64,000 nt of DNA, from positions 5,783,501-5,847,500 of the forward strand of contig NZ_CP011390.1 in the NCBI RefSeq assembly GCF_001644645.1, read 5' to 3'. Position 1 is the first letter of the stretch. Every line of letters begins with the position of its first letter. Shown here piece by piece: positions 45,301-53,241 of the stretch. Source of the stretch: Flavisolibacter tropicus (GTDB lineage: Bacteria > Bacteroidota > Bacteroidia > Chitinophagales > Chitinophagaceae). The notes below the pieces were generated by a model. That model saw nothing but the letters and a program-made list of their open reading frames with translations. It did not search any database and had not been told where the DNA came from. A program made the position numbers and the translations under genes.

Positions 45301-46520
45301 TAACCATCACCGATCAATCTACCATACCTACCGGTACCATCAGCAGCTGGAACTGGAATTATGGCAATGGCGTAAGTGAGGTGCGTAATGCGGCTGCGGC
45401 CTTTAACAAGCAATATAGTCAGGCAGGTACGTATACCATTCAACTCGTTGCTATAGGTAATAATGGCTGCAGCAGTGACACCACCAAACATGTGGTTACT
45501 GTTAATCCGCTGCCAACTGTCAACTTTGAACTGCCATCCATGGTGTGTATGCCAACTGGAAAGGCGCAGTTTACCAACGGGTCTACCATTAGTACTAACA
45601 GTGAATTAAGTTATGCCTGGAACTTTGGTGATAATTCCAGTTCCAATGAAGCTAGTCCGCTCCATATTTATACAAGAGCAGGAACCTACACGGTGTCATT
45701 AAAAACAACCTCGGCTGAAGGTTGTTCGGCAACGGCCAGTAAAACACTGAACAAGTTTTACAATCAACCGGTGGCAGCCTTTGCTGTAAGTGCCAATGAA
45801 CTGTGCCAAGGCAATGCTTCCGTATTCAGTGATCAAAGTACGTCTTCCAATGGGGCGGTAGCTACCTGGCAGTGGGCCTTTGGTGATGGAACCAATAATA
45901 GCATTAGCAATCCTTCTAAAACGTATAGCCAACCGGGTACTTACACCGTGCAACTGGTGGTAAAGGATGGCGTGGGTTGTACTTCTGAGCCTGTTAGTAA
46001 AACGGTACAGGTGTACCTGCAACCAGTGATTGATGCGGGTCCAAACTTTACCGTGAAAGAAGGTACTACCATTCAATTCAAAGCCACGGCTAATTCGTCA
46101 AACCTCCTGTTTGTATGGACGCCAGGGCAGGAGTTAAGCAATGCCAACATCTTACAACCTAGCTTGCTGGTTAATAACGATGGTGTGTACAAGCTCACCG
46201 CTACCGGCGATCATAACTGTACGGCTACTGACGAATTAAAAGTAGTGGTGCAACGTCCTGTGGAAGCACCAAATGTGTTCTCTCCAAACGGCGATGGCAT
46301 CAACGATACCTGGGTGATCAAAAACCTGGGGCTGTATCCAAACTCCCTTTTGGAAGTGTTCAACCGCTATGGCCAGAAAGTGTTCAGCACCAAGGGCAAC
46401 GCCAAGTTGTGGGATGGTAAAATGAATGGCCAGCCGGTACCGATAGGAACCTATTACTATGTGATTGAATTAGGAAATGGAGATCCGGCTTTGAAAGGTT
46501 CGGTTACGGTACTTCGATAA
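42345..46520 (+). CDS. T9SS-exported IgGFc-like/PKD protein 2
   Basis: 1391 residues. Signal peptide (LIILILVLSSVSVAAQ), then the IgGFc-binding-like module at the N-terminus (GKEFWVGYGHT, MLMPVESWGYAYSV, NSKGECLPIATFMGSSSQ, ADYIEADQPILVAQM), about residues 20-500. Next come six PKD-type domains recognised by W(S/D/N)FG..., with an Ig-like domain between the third and fourth, a linker with DAGPNFTVKEG, and the type B T9SS sorting domain (VFSPNGDGINDTWVIKN, FNRYGQKVFST, GTYYYVIEL). It follows giant protein 1 by 12 bases, so the three are likely one operon with the next gene or recently duplicated. Ligand unknown. Confidence 0.88.
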   Translation: MTRIRQHLIILILVLSSVSVAAQNFSNRGKEFWVGYGHTVQMEDLPLPIESQEMVLYFSAEEAAHVTVTIKGTSYKEEYDVPANSVITSKIIPRGKYGPPPTSVDARLWSPDVTLGGTNSQGLFNRHGIHIVSTVPIVAYAHIYLSNSSAATMLMPVESWGYAYSVLAPRMATNYGYAPGSKLSAYSWMYVVAKEDDTKIRITPSAPIRSGQAPGVPFDVTLQKGDIYQIMADKTGYPLFQYDLGGTTVRSIANSKGECLPIATFMGSSSQFIFCRGGLPSNGTYFPEDILFQQIFPEHAWGRRYATIPTCVDADPMRHNVNFYLVKVNDPATVVKRNGVIIPSASLLQGNYYEFSSNTADYIEADQPILVAQMQPSEGACGYLGRGDPDFVFLSPIEQGIKHTGFYRTNKVTVAWNYLLLNIPTEGLKSLKIDGQQNFSNVYPNPNLPGYSVVVQQWRTTLAPRAPAQAIVESDSAFTAMTYGFGVSESYMYNAGAYINNLSGYPFIKNQYNTADTANKYTCVNTPVELSVLVRYEPTKIQWKLSKLAGTIEPAVDVVDNAPVSKGMQMVNGVPYYRYTLPGYYKFKQAGKFTIPVFTTHPSVKTCDNTEEIFYEVEVKGELKSDFTIDYQNCKTSELIKFNGEDNFKDTTPIRRWEWSFLNGTTPSSASGKNVQQTFNAGSHSARLIAIDANACVADTTKLFTLSANPVTPAFDALPALICEGSTISFSEKAPEGGVKKWYWDFGAKDTVTLTTGGTPTRTFSKPGTITVKHMVKFSDVCYSDTAVQQVVVYARPDLSIQYPAGCLPTDGNVQFTSTSKAPDGQALSSYSWNFGDATANASNPNTSTLANPTHKYTNYGTYDITYKVTTEKGCYRDTVIKATFNVRPQFTFGALSAICENSAPISVAKATVTNGVPGTGIYKGKGVSGIGQFDPATAGAGNQTIWYVFTTTQGCTDSVSQTINVLPKPRAAFTATNQICLDGAVTITDQSTIPTGTISSWNWNYGNGVSEVRNAAAAFNKQYSQAGTYTIQLVAIGNNGCSSDTTKHVVTVNPLPTVNFELPSMVCMPTGKAQFTNGSTISTNSELSYAWNFGDNSSSNEASPLHIYTRAGTYTVSLKTTSAEGCSATASKTLNKFYNQPVAAFAVSANELCQGNASVFSDQSTSSNGAVATWQWAFGDGTNNSISNPSKTYSQPGTYTVQLVVKDGVGCTSEPVSKTVQVYLQPVIDAGPNFTVKEGTTIQFKATANSSNLLFVWTPGQELSNANILQPSLLVNNDGVYKLTATGDHNCTATDELKVVVQRPVEAPNVFSPNGDGINDTWVIKNLGLYPNSLLEVFNRYGQKVFSTKGNAKLWDGKMNGQPVPIGTYYYVIELGNGDPALKGSVTVLR

Positions 46521-46615
46521 GTTTATGAGTTTATGAGTTCACTTGTTCACGAGTTCCTGTTTTCAAACTCGCGAACTTGTGAACTTGTAAACCTGTGAAC
46601 TTGTAAACTCAAGAA
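46521..46615. repeat. GAACTTGTGAACTTGT word repeat
   Basis: Short words GAGTTTATGAGTTCAC and GAACTTGTGAACTTGTAAAC recur in both orientations between the two paralogous genes. They form partial hairpins but no clean terminator. Confidence 0.6.
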
Positions 46616-46668
46616 CCCACTGATTAACTTAAAAGGGTATAACTCAATACTGCGGATAGTACGCAACC

Positions 46669-49600
46669 ATGAAACATGAAATGAAAATAACATCGTTGCT
46701 GGTGTTATTGGTAAGCACCTATGCCTCTTTTGCTCAAACGCTTTCCAATAAAGGAAGGGAGTTTTATGTAGGCTATGGACATCACCAATTCATGGAAATG
46801 CAAACGACTGCCGTTCCTAAGAACGGCCAGGAAATGGTGCTTTACTTTAGTACAGAAGGCCGTGATGCGCACGTTACCGTATCCGTAAATGGAACGGCTT
46901 ACAGCGAGCCCTACACGGTGCCCGCTAACTCCGTTATCCAAAGCAAGCCAATCCCTAAGGGACTGCCTTCATCTTCATATGACTTTCGCTTATACACACG
47001 ACCTCCTACTTATGGAGGTACTTTCTCTGAAGGCCTTTTTACAAAACATGGTATTCATATAGAAAGTGATGTGCCTATTATAGTATATGCCCATATTTAT
47101 GGAAATCAGGCTTCAGGATCTACTATGTTAATGCCAGTTGATACCTGGGGCTATTCTTATGTATCTATGAATACCAGGCAGATCTATAATACCAATGGCG
47201 CAAGGGATTGCTTTTCGTGGGTGTATGTGATAGCTAAAGAAAATAATACGCGGGTACGTATTATTCCATTGGCAGCAACAAGAGGTGGACAGGCAGCCAA
47301 TGTGCCTATAGATGTAGATCTTCAAAAAGGAGAGATCTACCAGTTGCTGGGAGCATCTATTACAGATGATGAAGCCTACGATCTTACCGGAACTACCGTT
47401 ACTTCCATTGCCAATAGCCAGGGCAAATGTTACCCGATCGCTGTTTTCTCGGGCAGTAGTCGTACGGCCATTTCCTGCAATGATGATAAAAATGGTGGTG
47501 ATAATTTGATTCAGCAGCTATTCCCCTCACAAGCCTGGGGAAAACATTATCTAACAGCACCGACATCCGTTGATGCATCGGCCCAAACCAATAATATCAA
47601 TGTCTATCGGATCATTGTAAAAGATCCCAGGACCATTGTAAAAAAGAATGGTATGCGATTGTTTGGCCTTCGGGGGTTTTACTACGAGTACCAGAGCGAC
47701 CAGGCAGATTATATAGAGGCGGACCAGCCCATACAGGTGGCACAATATATTCCAACGGCCGGTTATTGCTCTTCAACAGGTAATGGTGATCCTGAACTGA
47801 TGCTGATCAGCCCTATGGAGCAAGCGATCAAGCAGACAGGGTTTTATAGAAACACACAAGAAAAGATCGATGTCAACTATCTAACGTTAATCATTCCAAC
47901 GAATGGACTGAAGACGCTAACCATAGATGGCGTAACCAATGCCTATAGCTATTCCTACCCGCATCCCAATCTAGCAGGCTACACCGTAGTGGTAAAGCGG
48001 TGGCGGGCCGAACAAAAGCAATGTGTAGTTCAAAGTGATTCTGCCTTTACGGGGATCACCTATGGAATAGGAGTAGCAGAAACCTATGGATATAATGTGG
48101 GCACCATGATCAATAACCTGAGTGGAATGCCTTTTTTACGAAATCTGTTCAATCCCAATCCGGGTGCCAACCTGTTTACCTGTTTAAATACACCGGTACA
48201 GTTATCTGTATTACTGCGCTATCAGCCCACTCGTTTGCAATGGAAATTGAGTGCGCTTAAAGATACCATAACACCAGCGATTGATGTAGATACGCCTCCG
48301 GTATTAGCAGGTATGGAAACCGTAAACGGCAACAGCTATTATAAATACACACTTCCTCAAACCTATATGTTTACGATACCTGGCATTCATAAAATAACAG
48401 TACTAGCCACACATGCCAGTGTAGAAAACTGTACCAATACAGAGGAGATACCCTATGTAGTCGAAGTTAGAGAGGCGTTGAAGACGGATTTTGATATTAA
48501 CTATACAAATTGTCAACCGTCGGCCAACGTTCAATTTAAAGGTCAGCAAAAATTCATGGACAGTACCTCCATTTATAGTTGGAAGTGGACACTGGCCGAT
48601 ACAAAAGATACAATTAGAACAAGTGGCAAAGATGTAACACAAAACTTCAATGCCGGTGCTTATACGGCCCGTTTAACAGCTATTTCAAGCGAAGGCTGTG
48701 TGGCAGATACCACTAAACCCTTTGCCCTTTCTACAAAACCGGTAACACCCTTATTTGATTGGACCGCTTTGCCTTGTGAAGGGGAGAAAGTGACTTTCAC
48801 AGATAAAACAACAGAAGCGGGTGTTGCAAAATGGTTTTGGGATTTTGGCAATAAGGACACGAGTACGACGAACACATATGCACCAAAGCAAAAGCTGTTT
48901 ACCAGCTATGGTGAGTATACCGTAAAGCACGTGACCCAATTTCCAAACGGGTGCAGCAGTGATACGGCGCAACAAATCATTACCATTTATGCTAAACCTA
49001 CACTTACCATTCAATACCCAGGTTCCTGCTTAAAAGATGGTGTGGTACAATTTAAGAGTTTGAGTGCAGCTGCTGACGGACAGGCGATGAACCCTGCTGG
49101 CTATAGGTGGGATTTTGGCGATAGTGAGGCCAGTGCTAGTAATTCGAATACATCAACACTAGCAGACCCCTCGCATCGATTTGGTGCCAACACCTATACC
49201 ATCAGTTACAGTGCAAGTACAGTGAACGGTTGTAAAAAAGATACAATTCTTAAAACAACATTCAATATTCAACCCCAGTTAACCTATGCTGCTTTACCCA
49301 ATATCTGTGAAACGGTGACAGGAACATTGTCTGTAGCCAATGCAGCTATAACCAATGGGGTAGGTGGTCTTGGTATTTATAAAGGCAAGGCTACTGACGC
49401 AACAGGCCATTTCACTCCTTCAATAGCCGGACCGGGTAAACATACCATCTGGTATATATATACGTCAACGGGTGGCTGTAGTGATTCTATTTCTCAAACC
49501 TTGACCGTTTATCCAAAACCTCTTATTGATGCCGGTGCTTCGTTTGTAGTGCCCATGGGTGAGACCATTCGCTTTCAGGCGCAGGCAACTGATTCTCTCA

Positions 49601-50019
49601 AGCTTTCCTATCAATGGTCACCAGTAATAGGACTAAGTGATCCCCGGATCTTACAACCTTCATTAGTAGTAGTGCAAGATCAACAATATGTATTGACCGC
49701 AACCAATGAATATGATTGCCAGGCCAGTGATTTCTTACGTGTGAAGATATTGAGACAGCTAAAGGTTCCTAATGTGTTCTCGCCAAACGGCGATGGTATC
49801 AATGATCGTTGGGAGATCGTGAACCTGGCGGATTACTCGGGAGCAACAGTGCAGGTTTTTAATCGATATGGGCAATTGGTGTTTTCTTCAATAGGTTATA
49901 CAACGCCATGGGATGGTAGGCAAAACGGTAAACCGTTACCAATAGGTACTTATTATTATGTTATTGATTGCAAAGACGGTAGTGCACCTGTGAGTGGGGC
50001 GGTGACTATTTTGAAGTAG
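46669..50019 (+). CDS. T9SS-exported IgGFc-like/PKD protein 3
   Basis: 1116 residues. It is a close paralog of the gene before: the same signal and module starts (GREFYVGYGHHQFMEM, MLMPVDTWGYSYVSM, NSQGKCYPIAVFSGSSRT), then three PKD-type domains (YSWKWTLADTKD, AKWFWDFGNKDT, GYRWDFGDSEAS), the same Ig-like domain (LPNICETVTGTLSVANAAIT) and the same CHU_C/type B end (VFSPNGDGINDRWEIVNL, GTYYYVIDCKDG). It lacks the fourth to sixth PKD domains of protein 2, which accounts for the 275-residue length difference. Likely exported and anchored on the cell surface. Either protein 2 gained PKD units or protein 3 lost them. Confidence 0.88.
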   Translation: MKHEMKITSLLVLLVSTYASFAQTLSNKGREFYVGYGHHQFMEMQTTAVPKNGQEMVLYFSTEGRDAHVTVSVNGTAYSEPYTVPANSVIQSKPIPKGLPSSSYDFRLYTRPPTYGGTFSEGLFTKHGIHIESDVPIIVYAHIYGNQASGSTMLMPVDTWGYSYVSMNTRQIYNTNGARDCFSWVYVIAKENNTRVRIIPLAATRGGQAANVPIDVDLQKGEIYQLLGASITDDEAYDLTGTTVTSIANSQGKCYPIAVFSGSSRTAISCNDDKNGGDNLIQQLFPSQAWGKHYLTAPTSVDASAQTNNINVYRIIVKDPRTIVKKNGMRLFGLRGFYYEYQSDQADYIEADQPIQVAQYIPTAGYCSSTGNGDPELMLISPMEQAIKQTGFYRNTQEKIDVNYLTLIIPTNGLKTLTIDGVTNAYSYSYPHPNLAGYTVVVKRWRAEQKQCVVQSDSAFTGITYGIGVAETYGYNVGTMINNLSGMPFLRNLFNPNPGANLFTCLNTPVQLSVLLRYQPTRLQWKLSALKDTITPAIDVDTPPVLAGMETVNGNSYYKYTLPQTYMFTIPGIHKITVLATHASVENCTNTEEIPYVVEVREALKTDFDINYTNCQPSANVQFKGQQKFMDSTSIYSWKWTLADTKDTIRTSGKDVTQNFNAGAYTARLTAISSEGCVADTTKPFALSTKPVTPLFDWTALPCEGEKVTFTDKTTEAGVAKWFWDFGNKDTSTTNTYAPKQKLFTSYGEYTVKHVTQFPNGCSSDTAQQIITIYAKPTLTIQYPGSCLKDGVVQFKSLSAAADGQAMNPAGYRWDFGDSEASASNSNTSTLADPSHRFGANTYTISYSASTVNGCKKDTILKTTFNIQPQLTYAALPNICETVTGTLSVANAAITNGVGGLGIYKGKATDATGHFTPSIAGPGKHTIWYIYTSTGGCSDSISQTLTVYPKPLIDAGASFVVPMGETIRFQAQATDSLKLSYQWSPVIGLSDPRILQPSLVVVQDQQYVLTATNEYDCQASDFLRVKILRQLKVPNVFSPNGDGINDRWEIVNLADYSGATVQVFNRYGQLVFSSIGYTTPWDGRQNGKPLPIGTYYYVIDCKDGSAPVSGAVTILK

Positions 50020-50026
50020 GGAAGGA

Positions 50027-50062
50027 AAGCTACACGCGTCAAGCTACAAGCTGCAAGCAGAG
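50027..50062. repeat. CAAGCTACAAGCTGCAAGC word repeat
   Basis: Short AAGCT/CAAGC words before the insertion sequence; related text at 20292-20375 and 51598-51620. Confidence 0.45.
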
Positions 50063-50166
50063 CGCGCCGGGGCGCGGAGAGGAAGGAACCACGGAGATTC
50101 TGTGTTAAATACCAATAGTTAATTCATTTATTTTTGTGTTTTAGGCGGCTTTAAGCCAGCCTGTTT

Positions 50167-50199
50167 GGGGTGGTCTGTTTATGACCACCCCAGTTTTTT
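50167..50199 (+). terminator. Strong hairpin at the IS edge
   Basis: 9-bp stem GGGGTGGTC / GACCACCCC with loop TGTTTAT (50167-50191), followed on the + strand by AG and TTTTTT. It would stop reading from the giant-protein genes into the transposase antisense strand. Confidence 0.65.
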
Positions 50200-51250
50200 A
50201 GGCGGCCGCCTGATTTTCTTCGGCTATTTTGGGTACATACTCTTTCTGGTAAGGCGTCTTGGTTTTATACATCACATACATGATCTCTAACAGTTTTCTT
50301 TGTACCGCTACGGCTGCCTTCATTTTTATGCCATGCCTTGCGACCAGCCTGGCATAGACGGCTTTAAATCGTGGGGCGTGGCGTATGGCCGCCAGTGCCG
50401 GCAGGTGCATGGCTTTTCGCAATTGCTTGTTTCCCTTTTTGGAGATCCGGGGCTTGCCTTTGACGGAAGTGCCCGATTGCTTTTCTTTTACATCCAGGCC
50501 GGCGTAGCTGCTTAATTGCCGTTTATTGCGGACCAGTTCAAAACCATTGGTCTCGGCCAGCACAATGGCGGCGGTTAAGGAACCCACGCCGGGCAGGGTG
50601 CTCATGATGTCAACAGCCTGGCTGACCTGTGGGTCGGCTTTTACCAGGGCCCTGATCTCTTCTTTGATTTCTTTTTCCTGCTTAGTGAAAAAGGCAATTT
50701 GTTTTTTCAACCGGGCCACTGTGTTTGGGCCAGGTTCCGCTTCAGCGGCCTCGGCATGCAGTTGATTCTTGGCCACGGTGCGGGCCTCAACAACCTGATC
50801 GCGCTCACGGGTTAACTGCCGGAGCTTTTTGAACACGGCGTTGGGCTTTTTCCAGTTATCGAGTTTCCGTTCCAATCCAAACCGGGCAATGGCTTCGGCG
50901 GCGGTGGTATCGGTAACCGATTTGACGTCAAGTGTTTTAAAATAGTTGCTGATCTTGCTGGGTAACACAATGGTGAGCGGGTGACCCTGGGCCTCCAGAA
51001 AATAAGCCAGCGCCTCATGATAGACCCCGGTCGCCTCCATGACATAACGCACGGCTTCAACCGCACCGGTCAGCTTCTTTACCCACAAAACCAGGCTTAG
51101 AAAGCCTTTTTGATTGTTGGCAAAGGACTTGCTGGCATAGATCTCGGGCGTCCAGTCATCATACATCCGTCCCAGGGTTACAACCAGCTCTTTGGCAGCG
51201 ACATCAATGCCCGCTACCTGCTTTACAATTTTTCTCATAGACCACTGCAT
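50198..51250 (-). CDS. IS110-family DEDD transposase
   Basis: 350 residues from ATG 51250; the ATG at codon 5 (MRKIVKQVAGIDVAAKE) is the likelier start. The RuvC-like DEDD domain shows the first Asp in AGIDVAAKE, the Glu in VMEATGVYHE and two Asp/Ala-rich positions in VKSVTDTTAAEAIARFG. A coiled-coil (LRQLTRERDQVVEARTVAKN onward) precedes the C-terminal Transposase_20-type domain with LPGVGSLTAAIVLAETNGF, YAGLDVKEKQSG and the PRISKKGNKQLR block that holds the conserved serine. The protein looks intact. Codon use is GC-rich (many GCC/GGC) unlike the surroundings, which supports recent arrival. These enzymes are guided by a bridge RNA. Confidence 0.95.
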   Translation of the reverse strand: MQWSMRKIVKQVAGIDVAAKELVVTLGRMYDDWTPEIYASKSFANNQKGFLSLVLWVKKLTGAVEAVRYVMEATGVYHEALAYFLEAQGHPLTIVLPSKISNYFKTLDVKSVTDTTAAEAIARFGLERKLDNWKKPNAVFKKLRQLTRERDQVVEARTVAKNQLHAEAAEAEPGPNTVARLKKQIAFFTKQEKEIKEEIRALVKADPQVSQAVDIMSTLPGVGSLTAAIVLAETNGFELVRNKRQLSSYAGLDVKEKQSGTSVKGKPRISKKGNKQLRKAMHLPALAAIRHAPRFKAVYARLVARHGIKMKAAVAVQRKLLEIMYVMYKTKTPYQKEYVPKIAEENQAAA

Positions 51251-51358
51251 TTAAATAGGGGAAAGTGAAAAATCTCCCTTCGTTTTGTCTCCTGGCTGGA
51301 TATTCTGGATATAGGCCTATAGCACTATTCCTTAGATTCTGTTCAAACTCGAAGAGAT

Positions 51359-51436
51359 AAAAAAGAGTGAGGCCATTTCTCCGTGAGAACATACTTCAAC
51401 AGTTGTTTAGACACCAAAGGCTCTCACTCCTTTTTC
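51359..51436 (-). ncRNA. Candidate structured (bridge-like) RNA of the IS110 element
   Basis: An imperfect inverted repeat pairs AAAAAAGAGTGAGGCC (51359-51374) with GGCTCTCACTCCTTTTTC (51419-51436), one or two bulges, enclosing a 44-base loop. It lies 110-190 bases upstream of the transposase start on the same strand, where IS110-group elements encode the bridge RNA. It is a proposal from position and pairing only. Confidence 0.3.
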
Positions 51437-51726
51437 ACTTTTTAAAACCAAATCTAGGGCTAGATCAACTCCTGACTCACCAAACAGTAAACGATCCGTT
51501 ACAAACATAGGAGACACTGGGACAGGGAGTGGCACAGAGAATGTTTGGCCCGCAGATGGCGCAAATCGACGCAGAGATCGTTTCAAGTTTCAACTTACAC
51601 TTACACCTGCAAGCTGTCAACTATCATAATGCCTCTTGCACTTGTCATCCTGAACGCAGTGAAGGATCTCAGAGACTTCGACTATAGAACAAACTGCTAT
51701 TATAACATCTCTTGCTGTCTTCTTCA

Positions 51727-51814
51727 CTTGTACCTTGATTATTGAGAGTTGAGCATTGAACATTTCCTCCCTTCATTATTCATCATTCCTTGTTCCTTGT
51801 TCAATATTCTCCCT
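51727..51814 (+). repeat. Dispersed intergenic repeat A, copy 3
   Basis: CTTGTACCTTGATTATTGAG, TTGAGCATTGAACATTTCCT and CCTTGTTCCTTGTTCAATAT; near-identical to the reverse of 25143-25228. Confidence 0.75.
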
Positions 51815-51884
51815 TGCTCTGTGCGAAAAAAATCAGTCAACCAAGAAAAATCTCTTAAAAAAAGAAAAAAGTTTCGTGTGCCCT

Positions 51885-51913
51885 CCCCCATTTTAACTAC
51901 TTCGATGTATTTA
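51885..51913 (+). promoter_or_regulatory. Candidate ECF-type promoter (C-run / TGTATTTA), site C
   Basis: C5 (51885-51889), 16 bases, TGTATTTA (51906-51913), with an A-rich tract upstream. It matches sites A and B before the sigma and fecR genes. The PorP gene starts about 250 bases downstream. A short TTCC-TTCG-GGAA hairpin (51925-51936) follows in the leader. Confidence 0.5.
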
Positions 51914-52159
51914 AATAGTCGGAATTCCTTCGGGAAGGATTGCTACACCTGTATAGCAGTACAAACCAAAGGGAAATGTGAGAAGAAATGTGGCACTACC
52001 AGGTACAACAAGGAAAAAATCTACTGAAAGAGAGTAAGCCCAATTGAGCTGGTTGCCACGAGTGTCTAATTGAAATAGAAAACCAAAATGGCTTTAACCC
52101 TACACGGTTCAATTCCCATTTTAAAATAATGTGACACTAAAAAATATTAAACACACAAA

Positions 52160-53176
52160 ATGCCAACTGACATGAGAAAGAGCATTAAAGTTCTCGGTTT
52201 ACTACTACTGTCTGGCCTTGCAGGAAAACAAATGCAGGCGCAGACCGATCCGCATTTTTCCCAGTACTATATGTACCCTTCCTGGCTGAACCCGGCATTG
52301 ACGGGTGCATTTGATGGCGACTACCGTGTAACTGGTTTGTATCGTTCTCAATGGGGTGGTGTGAGCCCTTTTGTAACACCGGGTCTTTCTGTGGATGTAA
52401 ATACAAATAAAAATATAAACCTGGGAGCTAGCATTCTCCGTCAGACTGTAAAAGATGCCGGTTATACTTACACTACTGCGTATGGCAACGTTGCCTACAC
52501 GGGTGTAAAGTGGGGCAAAATGGATCAGCATCGTTTAACCTTTGGCTTACAGGCTGGCGTGATCGATCGTCGTTTTGATGTGTCTAAATTAAGTTTCGGT
52601 GACCAGTGGAATCCAACAACCGGTTATGTACCGGGTACAGCCTCTGGAGAAGCTCTAAGCCGTACGTCCTCTTCTTCGCTTGATGTAGGGGCTGGTGTAT
52701 TATACTTTGATGCTACGCCGGGTAAGAAAGCCAACTTCTATGGCGGCTTTTCTGTATCGCATTTAACGCGTCCGGAAGACCGCTTTAGTGCCAGTGGTGA
52801 TGCTAGAATGCCAATGCGTTATACCGTACACAGTGGTATAAGAATTCAACTTTCAGATGTGGTATCACTTACACCTAATGCGTTATATATGAAGCAGGGA
52901 ACTGCCGAAGAAAAAATGCTGGGTGCTTATGCACAGTTAAAAGCGGCTCCAGGAACTGATTTATTATTAGGTGCCAACTACCGCTTTCAAGATGCGATTT
53001 CGCCGTATGTAGGCTTTACTTATAAGAACATGCTGTTGGGTGCCAGCTATGATGTTAACAGCTCTGACCTGGGTAAAATGACCAAGGGTGGCAACAGCTT
53101 TGAGATCTCTTTATCTATCACTGGCCGCAAGCGTGCCAAAACAGAAGAAGTAGATTTTGTGTGTCCACGATTATAA
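52160..53176 (+). CDS. PorP/SprF family type IX secretion outer-membrane protein 1
   Basis: 338 residues, or 334 from the better ATG at 52172 (MRKSIKVLGLLLLSG...MQAQ, a good signal peptide). The mature protein starts with the PorP/SprF hallmark TDPHFSQYYMYPSWLNPALTGAFDGDYR and YRSQWGG, then 14 or so amphipathic strands with GADYRFQD-like and ASYDVNSSDLGKMTKGGNSF, EISLSI near the end. Family members assist T9SS and, near adhesin genes, help attach type B sorting-domain proteins. It is followed at 65 bases by a PorE-like gene. The upstream neighbours across the IS are exactly such type B proteins. Confidence 0.93.
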   Translation: MPTDMRKSIKVLGLLLLSGLAGKQMQAQTDPHFSQYYMYPSWLNPALTGAFDGDYRVTGLYRSQWGGVSPFVTPGLSVDVNTNKNINLGASILRQTVKDAGYTYTTAYGNVAYTGVKWGKMDQHRLTFGLQAGVIDRRFDVSKLSFGDQWNPTTGYVPGTASGEALSRTSSSSLDVGAGVLYFDATPGKKANFYGGFSVSHLTRPEDRFSASGDARMPMRYTVHSGIRIQLSDVVSLTPNALYMKQGTAEEKMLGAYAQLKAAPGTDLLLGANYRFQDAISPYVGFTYKNMLLGASYDVNSSDLGKMTKGGNSFEISLSITGRKRAKTEEVDFVCPRL

Positions 53177-53241
53177 TCAAAAGAAGAACAAAAACATCTG
53201 GCAATTCCTAAACCATTAAACATTCTCTAATCCGACATAGC

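Larger units (their letters stand above)
50140..51450 (-). mobile_element. IS110-family insertion sequence (ends approximate)
   Basis: Contains one DEDD transposase gene and non-coding flanks. The transposase has clearly higher GC than its neighbours. IS110 elements lack terminal inverted repeats, and I cannot place the exact ends; a TTTTAGGCGGC direct repeat occurs at 50140-50150 and 50196-50206 near the 3' end. The long non-coding side is upstream of the transposase start (above 51250), as in IS110-group elements whose bridge RNA is encoded there. Confidence 0.6.
51251..52159. other. IS upstream end plus PorP leader region
   Basis: 909 bases. The first ~200 belong to the IS110 upstream end and hold an imperfect long-range hairpin. 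51500-51820 is repeat text (CGCAGATGGCGCAAATCGACGC, GTCATCCTGAACGCAGTGAA at 51636, repeat A at 51727). 51885-51913 is promoter-like site C, and the rest is the PorP leader. ORFs here are rejected. Confidence 0.6.

Noticed and set aside
51204..51392. 62-codon ORF overlapping the transposase start (-)
   Set aside because: Lies in the IS upstream end, out of frame with the transposase and without motif; more likely the RNA-encoding end.
51545..52027. Two ORFs of 66 and 92 codons upstream of PorP
   Set aside because: They overlap repeat DNA and promoter-like site C; no signal or domain.
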